Positions 5,821 to 11,951 of a stretch of 11,951 bases of DNA are shown here, in pieces. Source of the DNA: an uncultured beta proteobacterium (GTDB lineage: Bacteria; Pseudomonadota; Gammaproteobacteria; Burkholderiales; Burkholderiaceae_C); NCBI GenBank assembly GCA_903958915.1, contig CAJBVC010000382.1, positions 1 to 11,951 of the forward strand, written 5' to 3'. The notes beneath the pieces were generated by a model. It saw nothing but the letters and a program-made list of their open reading frames with translations, was not told the DNA's origin and searched no databases. How positions within the stretch are numbered: position 1 is the stretch's first letter; every line of letters begins with the position of its first letter. A program made the translations under genes and the position numbers.

Positions 5821-6468
5821 TTATGGAGTTGGGTCAGAATGGAATGGTGCGGCGGTCAGCGGTGGTTCAATTTTCGTTCTGCAGTCTTGGACCGGACGTA
5901 GTTGTAGAGTCTCCTCGGCTCGGGCGCTGAGTTTCTCGAATAGACCGGCATTACCGGGCTGTTTCAGATCCTCATCATAGGTGGTGAGCATTTCCTTCAT
6001 GCGGGCGCGGCCGGCGGCGTGCTCCAGCAGTTGCGGGAAACACTTCATGATTAGCTCGTGGGCGATGTTGACCGACACCGAGGCACCTGGCGAGGCTCCC
6101 AGAAGGGCGGCTAGGGAGTGATGTGAGTCTGTGAAGACTTCGGTGCCAAAATAGATCGCGCCATGATCCGCTTTCTTGAGGGCCTGAACGCGTATGCCTG
6201 CGTCAACCAAGTGCCAGTTCGCCGAAGTCCACCTCAGTGCCCGATTCCATCTTGGTAGCCGCCACCTGCTCATTGTCGCGGCCGTCCATCACCAACGATG
6301 CCCACGCGGCGATGGTCGGCCGGTCTGTCGTGTATTGCATCGGCTGGAAAAAGTGATGCTGCGCCATGGCCTCGAGCCGTGCGCGCAGGAAGGCCACGTT
6401 CTCCTGTCCATGCACGAAGCCAATGTGCGGCACCATCAGCATTCGTCGAAGATTGTGGCATCCGTCAT
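5821..6468 (-). pseudogene. mqo: Decayed malate:quinone oxidoreductase gene (two internal deletions, frameshifts)
   Basis: Intact Mqo is a membrane-associated FAD enzyme of about 500-550 residues that oxidises malate to oxaloacetate and passes electrons to quinone. Three collinear pieces remain, read on the minus strand. (1) A start with SD GGAGG (6472-6476) and ATG 6466-6468 encodes MTDATIFD, an Mqo-like N-terminus, then hits a stop at 6436-6438. (2) In another frame, 6440 down to about 6203 reads VPHIGFVHGQENVAFLRARL, then QPMQYTTDRPTIAAW, LVMDGRDN and ATKMESGTEVDFGEL, the Mqo segment after the FAD-binding region. (3) In a third register, from about 6217 to 5821, it reads NWHLVDAGIRVQALKK, FGTEVFTDSHHSLAALLGAS, PGASVSVNIAHELI, CFPQLL and MLTTYDEDLKQP, the Mqo C-terminus. 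The N-terminal FAD motif and a large central block are missing, so the product cannot be active. Assignment rests on remembered Mqo motifs. Confidence 0.85.
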
Positions 6469-6592
6469 TTTCCCTCCGCTCTGGTCAACAACCTTGGGTG
6501 CTTTGGGATCGACTGACGAGTTCGCGTACTTCTATGCACCTATCTTCGCTCGACGAGTATGATCATCTTCGTCCACTTCGACGGAGCGTTTC

Positions 6593-9085
6593 ATGCACAA
6601 GTCCACCGCCTTGCCCGAACTCGACCACCCAACACTTGATTCGAAGTCGATCCAACGCTCGCTGCACCAGCATTTGGTGTTTACCGTCGGGAAAGACCCG
6701 ATCACGGCCACCGATCGGGACTGGTTTTACGCCGCGGCCGCCGTAGTGCGCGAACGCATGATCGAGCGCTGGATGGCAACCATGCGCAGCTATTACGTGG
6801 AGGACCGCAAGCGCGTCTATTACCTTTCGCTGGAATTTCTCATGGGGCGCACCATGACCAACACCATGCTCAACATCTGCGCGGAAAAAGAGTTTCGCGA
6901 TGCGCTGGCGGCGCTGGCCGAGATGGGTTTGAAGCATGAAAACCTGAGCGAGGTTGAGCCCGATGCAGCACTTGGCAACGGTGGTCTGGGCCGACTCGCA
7001 GCGTGCTTCCTCGATTCAATGGCAACGCTGGGGGTGGCGGGCTACGGCTACGGCATCCGCTACGAATACGGCATGTTCCATCAGGGCATTGAAAATGGCC
7101 AGCAGGTTGAGCACCCGGACAACTGGTTGCGCTATGGCAACCCCTGGGAGTTTCCACGCCCGGAGGTGCTATACCAAGTCAAATTTCATGGCCGGGTGGT
7201 GGACTACGCGGACGAACAAGGCGTGAACCGCCACCACTGGGTAGACACCGACGACGTGATGGCCATGGCTTACGACTACCCGATTCCCGGCTTCGATAAC
7301 GGCACGGCGAACAATATGCGACTCTGGGCCGCCAAGGCCAGCCGTGACTTCGATCTGACCTATTTCAACAAAGGCGACTACATACGCGCGGTAGAGGACA
7401 AGAACGAGTCTGAAAATCTGTCCAAGGTACTTTATCCCAACGACACCACCGAAATGGGGCGTGAACTGCGGCTCAAGCAGCAGTATTTTTTCGTCTCAGC
7501 GTCGCTACAGGACATGCTTTACCGCTTTGCCAAGTCGAACACGCCGCTGGACCAGCTGCCCGACAAGGTGGCGGTACAACTCAACGACACCCATCCATCG
7601 ATTGCCGTACCCGAGCTGATGCGCGTACTGACCGACGTGCATCACCTGGAGTGGGAGCGGGCCTGGCGCATCACCACGAGCACCTTCGCCTATACCAATC
7701 ACACCCTGATGCCTGAGGCGCTGGAGACTTGGGCCGTACCTCTGTTCGAAAGGGTACTGCCGCGCCACCTGCAAATCATTTATGAGATCAACCACCGATT
7801 CATACGCGATGTCATGCGCCAGCACCCGGACAACCCGGCGCTCTGGAAACGCATGTCACTGATTGATGAAACCCAGGGCAAACGCATCCGTATGGCGCAC
7901 CTGGCCATCGTGGGCAGCCACAAGGTCAACGGAGTCGCCGCGATTCACACCCGACTGATGAAGGAAACCATCTTTGCCGACTTTCATCGGGTCTGGCCAG
8001 ACAAGATCGTTAACATGACCAACGGGGTCACACCACGGCGTTGGCTAAATCAGGCCAATCCGGCGCTGGCCCGACTGATCACCAGCCGCATTGGCAATGG
8101 ATGGCTGAAGGATTTGGACCAGTTGCGTCAACTCACGCCCCTGGCAACCGATGCCGACTTTTGCAGTGCCTTTACCCGTGTCAAGCTGGAGAACAAGGCG
8201 CGTCTGGCCCAGGTTATTGAACAGCGCATGTCGATTCTGGTGGACCCTGCCTCGATGTTCGATGTGCAGATCAAACGCATTCACGAGTACAAACGCCAAC
8301 TGCTCAACGTGTTGCACGTAATCACGCTCTACAACCGCCTGCGCGCTGGAGGTGACGCACCGCCACGAACGGTGATATTCGGCGGTAAGGCAGCGCCTGG
8401 CTATCACTTGGCAAAACTCATCATTCGCCTGATTAACGATGTAGCTGACATCGTGAACAACGACCCAAGAATTAACCACCGGTTGAAGGTCGTCTTTATC
8501 CCCAACTACAACGTCTCCAACGCCGAGATCATCATTCCAGCGGCAGACTTATCGGAGCAAATTTCCACCGCCGGCACGGAAGCCTCTGGCACAGGCAACA
8601 TGAAACTTTCGCTCAACGGGGCGCTGACCATTGGTACGCTCGATGGTGCCAATGTAGAAATACGTGACGAGGTGGGTCCCGACAACATTTTCATTTTTGG
8701 GCTGACAACTGAACAAGTTGCCAAAACCCACGCTGACGGCTACGACCCCTGGACCTTCTACAACAACAATCCAGAACTCGGGCAAACGCTTGACATGGTG
8801 CGTGATGGCTACTTTTCACCGGAGGAGCGTGACCGTTTCAAGCCGCTGTTTGAGACTCTGACTTACCACGGGGACCACTACCGGCTGCTGGCGGACTACG
8901 CCTCCTACGTCGCGTGCCAGGATCAGGTTGGACAGCTTTTCCGAGACCCTGCTGCGTGGACCAAAATGGCGATTCTGAATGTAGCGGGGATGGGGCAGTT
9001 TTCGTCCGACCGCACCATCGCACAGTACGCAAAGACAATCTGGAACGTGGCCCTCAAACCGCGAGCCAACGGCCAAAGCCACTAG
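6593..9085 (+). CDS. glgP: Glycogen/α-glucan phosphorylase
   Basis: GlgP is a PLP enzyme that removes terminal glucosyl units from glycogen with phosphate, giving glucose-1-phosphate. The 830-residue length is normal for the family. Key blocks are ALGNGGLGRLAACFLDSMA (from residue 126), the substrate-site loop LNDTHPSIAVPEL (NDTHP 331-335), RIHEYKRQLLN (RIHEYKRQ 562-569) and the PLP-lysine motif EASGTGNMKLSLNGALTIG, with K671 as the Schiff-base lysine. ATG 6593 has GGAG (6583-6586) 6 nt upstream. TATGAT at 6558-6563 could be a -10 box, but I see no matching -35. The start is 124 bp from the divergent, dead mqo start, so that spacer may once have carried back-to-back promoters. The gene converges on the PAS-GlgC gene; together they break down and make the same polymer. 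Confidence 0.96.
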   Translation: MHKSTALPELDHPTLDSKSIQRSLHQHLVFTVGKDPITATDRDWFYAAAAVVRERMIERWMATMRSYYVEDRKRVYYLSLEFLMGRTMTNTMLNICAEKEFRDALAALAEMGLKHENLSEVEPDAALGNGGLGRLAACFLDSMATLGVAGYGYGIRYEYGMFHQGIENGQQVEHPDNWLRYGNPWEFPRPEVLYQVKFHGRVVDYADEQGVNRHHWVDTDDVMAMAYDYPIPGFDNGTANNMRLWAAKASRDFDLTYFNKGDYIRAVEDKNESENLSKVLYPNDTTEMGRELRLKQQYFFVSASLQDMLYRFAKSNTPLDQLPDKVAVQLNDTHPSIAVPELMRVLTDVHHLEWERAWRITTSTFAYTNHTLMPEALETWAVPLFERVLPRHLQIIYEINHRFIRDVMRQHPDNPALWKRMSLIDETQGKRIRMAHLAIVGSHKVNGVAAIHTRLMKETIFADFHRVWPDKIVNMTNGVTPRRWLNQANPALARLITSRIGNGWLKDLDQLRQLTPLATDADFCSAFTRVKLENKARLAQVIEQRMSILVDPASMFDVQIKRIHEYKRQLLNVLHVITLYNRLRAGGDAPPRTVIFGGKAAPGYHLAKLIIRLINDVADIVNNDPRINHRLKVVFIPNYNVSNAEIIIPAADLSEQISTAGTEASGTGNMKLSLNGALTIGTLDGANVEIRDEVGPDNIFIFGLTTEQVAKTHADGYDPWTFYNNNPELGQTLDMVRDGYFSPEERDRFKPLFETLTYHGDHYRLLADYASYVACQDQVGQLFRDPAAWTKMAILNVAGMGQFSSDRTIAQYAKTIWNVALKPRANGQSH

Positions 9086-9502
9086 ATTTCCCCGTGTTGA
9101 CTTCGAGAATACAAGCATATTGGGCCTGCAGCAACCGCAAAACGTGCGTGAGCAGCTATTGAATTCGTAGCGTCGTTGGTGCCACAGACGGCGGCGGTGC
9201 TGCCCACCCATTTCAAGCAGCGAATTGGTGATTTACCCCGGTGAACCCGCGTGCGCAGCGTCCATCAACCCCATTTACTAGTGGACTTCCTTGTGCCTAG
9301 AGCGGTCAGCCGACGGTGTGTCGAGCGGTCATACGCTGGCGGCATGAACTAGGAAAAACTGTCGCTCGCGCCGCTGCCCCCTAAAGTGTTGGCTTTCCGG
9401 CTCTAGTACAGCTACAAGTGATCAGTTGGTCGCCGCAAAGCGACGGTTGAGCTGATTTCTATTAACCGATGATGACTCTGACGTATGGCGTCTCAGGCGG
9501 TC
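9086..9502. other. Convergent intergenic region, about 417 bp, no gene recognised
   Basis: This lies between the 3' ends of glgP and the PAS-GlgC gene. It holds a reverse-oriented copy of the dispersed repeat (9150-9171) and a 9-bp direct repeat GAGCGGTCA at 9300-9308 and 9323-9331, exactly 23 bp apart. GTCGC (9429-9433) and GCGAC (9440-9444) form a weak 5-bp hairpin without a T-tract. I found no strong bidirectional terminator despite the convergent layout, and no frame with protein-like character. Confidence 0.6.
9150..9171. repeat. Short dispersed palindromic repeat, copy 3 (reverse orientation)
   Basis: GAGCAGCTATTGAATTCGTAGC reads on the minus strand as GCTACGAATTCAATAGC plus TGCTC. It shares AATTCAATAGC with the copy at 968-984 and GCTACGAATTCA with the copy at 3470-3487, so it links the other two. 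The arms GCTA/TAGC are complementary around an AT-rich centre. Confidence 0.5.
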
Positions 9503-11596
9503 TTACAGCACCCGATGTGCCGGCTGATCCAGCATTTCCGGGGTGATGAGGGTGATGCCTCGAGGAGTCACGTGAAATCGGACTCGGTCGGCATCAGGGT
9601 TTACGCCCACCTGAAAACCGTCTGGAATGATGCAGCCGTTGTCCACCACCGTTCGCTTGAGGATAACGTTGCGCCCCACGACCACCTGCGGCAGCAACAC
9701 GGAGTCTTCGACCAGGCTGTACTCTGCGACCCGCACTTTGGTGAACAACACCGAGCCGCATACCGTTGCCCCGCTTATGATGCATCCACTCGATACCACC
9801 GAGTCCAGCGCCATGCCGCGCAGGCCACTTTCCCGGAAGACGAATTTAGCCGGCGCCGAGTGTTCATGCACGCTCCGAATAGGCCAGTCCTCATCGTACA
9901 GATTCAGGTCAGGCACCACGTGTGTGAGGTCCATATTGGCTTCCCAGTAAGCATCGACGGTACCCACGTCGCGCCAGTAGGGGCGGCCCTGGATCATGTT
10001 GACGCAACTGTCTGTAAAACGGTGTGCCTGTACATGGTGGCTGTGAATCAGACGCGGAATGAGATCACGTCCGAAATCGTGGCTGGACTGTTCGTTGGCG
10101 GCATCCTGGCGGAGTTGCTCCCGCAGGAAATTTGTATTGAATACGTAGATTCCCATGCTGGCCAGCGCGTAGCCCGGATTTCCGGGAATAGGGGTAGGCT
10201 GGGCCGGCTTTTCTTCAAACGCTGTGACCCGTGCGGCATCGTCTACTGCCATGACACCAAAGCCGCTGTCATCCTGTATGGGCAACTCGATGCAAGCCAC
10301 GGTCAGGTCGGCTACGCTGTTTACATGATCGGCCAGTATCCGGGTGTAATCCATCTTATAGATATGGTCACCGGCGAGGATTAGCACGTACAAAGGGTTG
10401 GCTTCGTCGAGCAGCCCCAAGTTCTGGTACACCGCGTCGGCCGTGCCACTGTACCAGCCTGCGTTGATTTGCTGCTGTGCTGGAACCACGTCAATGTATT
10501 CCTTAAGGCTGTGCTCCAGAAACCCCCAACCTCGGTCCAAGTGTCGAATCAGACTTTGCGCCTTGTATTGTGTGAGCACCCCCACGCGCCGGATGCCGGA
10601 ATTGACGCAGTTGCTCAGCGGAAAATCAATAATCTTGAGCTTGCCTCCGAACGGAACTGCGGGTTTTGAGCGCCCGTCCGTCAATTGTTGGAGTCGGGTG
10701 CCGCGCCCTCCGGCCAGTATCAGACCGTAGGTATGCTGTGCCAGATGCAGCAAGTCGTTGGCGCGTGCCTCGGCTTTTTTGCGGTCGGAGACGTCACGGC
10801 TACTGATGCGCCGCCCACGGAACAGGCCGTCGGCACTGTGGACGGGGTGGCAGCGGTGCTCGATCCAGTGGACTGAGCCATCGCGGTGCACGATACGGTA
10901 TTCCAGTGCGCCGTCTTCTTCGTTGTTCAATTCATGGAGGTGGGACTGAAAGAGGGCCAGATCCTGCGAATGGGTGATGCGAGTAAGAAGTGACGGATCG
11001 GCGAGGAAGTCTTCCCGGGTGTATCCGGTTATGCCTTCGCAGGACGGGCTCATGTACAACATTTCGTGCTGTGGTCCTTCCCAATATTCCCAGTCCAGGG
11101 TGTAATCGGCAACCGTGCGAAATCTCTCCTCACTTACCGCTAATGCATTCTCAATTTTCTGACGTTCAGTGATGTCCTCGGCCATGCACATCAACCGAGT
11201 GACCTTGCCTTGTGTGTCCTTGATGGGCACCAGGCTTGCCTTGCAGTTGCGTAGATTCGTGCTGCCGGATGCAAACTCGAAGTGACAGGTTGTGCCATTG
11301 AACGCTTCTTGCAGCCACTGATCAACCTGCACGGGGGCCGACTGACCCATGATGCTGGCGCACGCCACGCCGGCGACGACCTGAGCGTCGGACAGGCCGG
11401 CAAAAGCCAGTCCAGCCTGGTTGGCCCACAGGATGTTCCCATCGAGTCCGATTTCAAACACAGAAAACGGCGCCAGATCAAGCAGGACGCGGTAGCGATC
11501 TTCACCTGCATAACGGGTGGCGTCGGAAACGCCCGGTGTGTGGACTGTATTCAATGGCAAAGAATCGTTAGGCATGGAAGGATTCGCTTGAGGCAT
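9503..11596 (-). CDS. glgC: PAS-PAS sensor fused to ADP-glucose pyrophosphorylase (GlgC)
   Basis: One uninterrupted frame of 697 residues. Residues about 33-142 form a PAS domain plus PAC motif ending in [14 protein letters not shown]. Residues about 154-274 form a second, PAS_3-like domain ([47 protein letters not shown]). After a short helical linker ([12 protein letters not shown]), a complete GlgC follows from about residue 289. It has [11 protein letters not shown] (292-302), WYSGTADAV (Tyr382, the ATP-contact Tyr of E. coli GlgC), [11 protein letters not shown] with catalytic Asp410, FEEKP with Lys463 (glucose-1-phosphate lysine), [13 protein letters not shown], and the left-handed β-helix domain from about 590 to the end. 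GlgC makes ADP-glucose from ATP and glucose-1-phosphate, the committed step of glycogen synthesis. No membrane segment or signal peptide is seen, so the sensor is cytoplasmic. The start ATG 11594-11596 is provisional: TTG 11620 and ATG 11575 are alternatives and none has a good SD. I know no standard GlgC with this layout. Confidence 0.92.
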   Translation of the reverse strand: MPQANPSMPNDSLPLNTVHTPGVSDATRYAGEDRYRVLLDLAPFSVFEIGLDGNILWANQAGLAFAGLSDAQVVAGVACASIMGQSAPVQVDQWLQEAFNGTTCHFEFASGSTNLRNCKASLVPIKDTQGKVTRLMCMAEDITERQKIENALAVSEERFRTVADYTLDWEYWEGPQHEMLYMSPSCEGITGYTREDFLADPSLLTRITHSQDLALFQSHLHELNNEEDGALEYRIVHRDGSVHWIEHRCHPVHSADGLFRGRRISSRDVSDRKKAEARANDLLHLAQHTYGLILAGGRGTRLQQLTDGRSKPAVPFGGKLKIIDFPLSNCVNSGIRRVGVLTQYKAQSLIRHLDRGWGFLEHSLKEYIDVVPAQQQINAGWYSGTADAVYQNLGLLDEANPLYVLILAGDHIYKMDYTRILADHVNSVADLTVACIELPIQDDSGFGVMAVDDAARVTAFEEKPAQPTPIPGNPGYALASMGIYVFNTNFLREQLRQDAANEQSSHDFGRDLIPRLIHSHHVQAHRFTDSCVNMIQGRPYWRDVGTVDAYWEANMDLTHVVPDLNLYDEDWPIRSVHEHSAPAKFVFRESGLRGMALDSVVSSGCIISGATVCGSVLFTKVRVAEYSLVEDSVLLPQVVVGRNVILKRTVVDNGCIIPDGFQVGVNPDADRVRFHVTPRGITLITPEMLDQPAHRVL

Positions 11597-11749
11597 GGAA
11601 CATTGCAAAAATAACGGCAAAAGGTGTTCACACTGCCCCCGCCCATTCTTTCATGCTTCAGAATGTGGGAGGTCGCTGATGTGACGGCGCTGACCGGGGA
11701 AAGTATGCCCCACCGACCGTATTCAAAACAGCTTGCCAAGATGCGGTCG

Positions 11750-11950
11750 TTAGCGAAGTAGGGCACCGTGCCCAAACCGGTCAAGCGCGCTTGCCGGATT
11801 TGGGACGGGTGTGTCGCGGGCGCTGACTGACACGAGTACCCGCTTCCGGAAAGTCCAGTGGTCTCCTTCAACGACGTGCCGCGTGTTGCGCGAGTCGCAG
11901 TTGCCACAACCCTTGCAGGAATACTTGGGGGCAACTTCACGCGGACGCGG
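11750..11950 (-). CDS. Possible C-terminal part of a Cys-rich protein (runs off the right edge)
   Basis: A minus-strand frame enters from the right edge and stops at TAA 11750-11752, giving 66 residues. It contains YSCKGCGNC, a tight CxxCxxC cluster that could bind zinc or iron-sulfur, followed by a basic WTFRKRV segment. Codon choice is plausible for coding DNA, but a second minus-strand frame over the same bases (to 11940) is also open, and I recognise no family. It could equally be non-coding or decayed sequence upstream of the PAS-GlgC gene. The 150 bp between it and that gene hold its unassigned promoter. Confidence 0.25.
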   Translation of the reverse strand, partial: PRPREVAPKYSCKGCGNCDSRNTRHVVEGDHWTFRKRVLVSVSARDTPVPNPASALDRFGHGALLR

Positions 11951-11951
11951 C

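Noticed and set aside
9485..10384. 299-codon plus-strand frame antisense to the GlgC part of the fusion
   Set aside because: It is open only because of the GC-rich codon bias of the opposite strand; the His/Arg-rich translation has no domain.
10775..10780. Six-A run in the coding strand at the PAS/GlgC linker, as a programmed frameshift site or an assembly error creating a false fusion
   Set aside because: The PAC-type linker (DVSDRKK) reads correctly before the run, and the same helical linker ([14 protein letters not shown]) plus GlgC reads correctly after it in the same frame, so no frame change is needed. The codon phase also does not match the strong A-AAA-AAG slippery arrangement.
10730..10790. 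Internal translation start producing a separate GlgC
   Set aside because: No ATG or GTG with a properly spaced Shine-Dalgarno lies at the domain boundary; the only candidate is a TTG about 13 nt after GAGG, which is weak.
1..11951. CRISPR array, rRNA, complete tRNA or intact insertion sequence
   Set aside because: No regularly spaced direct repeats, no RNA-gene signatures and no transposase frame with recognisable catalytic motifs were seen in the window.

Overview
The window looks like a chromosomal segment of a betaproteobacterium, most likely a Comamonadaceae member close to Rhodoferax or Polaromonas. The reasons are moderately high GC, a short SerB without an ACT domain, an Mqo remnant, and a short dispersed palindromic repeat that I recall from that family. 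Taxonomy is inferred from gene content and memory, not from a search.

Layout from left to right: (1) the C-terminal tail of an unidentified + strand gene (2-103). (2) A vapBC toxin-antitoxin operon (184-953) with two adjacent palindromes upstream as a likely autoregulatory operator. (3) serB, phosphoserine phosphatase (996-1709), almost abutting (4) a convergent FrnE-like DsbA-family oxidoreductase (1721-2365). (5) A structured 133-bp palindromic element (2419-2551) between that gene and (6) a membrane protein of the isoprenylcysteine methyltransferase / steroid-reductase-like group (2550-3302). (7) About 530 bp without a convincing gene, with a compact hairpin inside an 8-bp direct repeat. 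(8) A divergent pair: a Gfo/Idh/MocA oxidoreductase on the minus strand (3836-4867) and a VOC-fold protein on the plus strand (5091-5519), both less GC-rich at third positions than their neighbours. (9) About 300 bp with nothing recognisable, then (10) a badly decayed malate:quinone oxidoreductase gene (5821-6468) that has lost two internal blocks. (11) glgP, glycogen phosphorylase (6593-9085), and (12) a convergent, very unusual gene (9503-11596) that encodes two PAS sensor domains fused in frame to a complete ADP-glucose pyrophosphorylase (GlgC). (13) At the right edge, a possible Cys-rich gene end that runs off the window.

The most interesting object is the PAS-PAS-GlgC fusion. GlgC commits glucose-1-phosphate to glycogen synthesis and is normally a stand-alone allosteric tetramer controlled by metabolites. 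Here it sits where a histidine kinase or GGDEF output domain would normally follow a PAS-PAC-PAS-PAC relay. That suggests glycogen synthesis gated directly by a signal sensed in the PAS domains (ligand, redox or light unknown). The neighbouring glgP would mobilise the same polymer, so the two convergent genes form a synthesis/breakdown pair.
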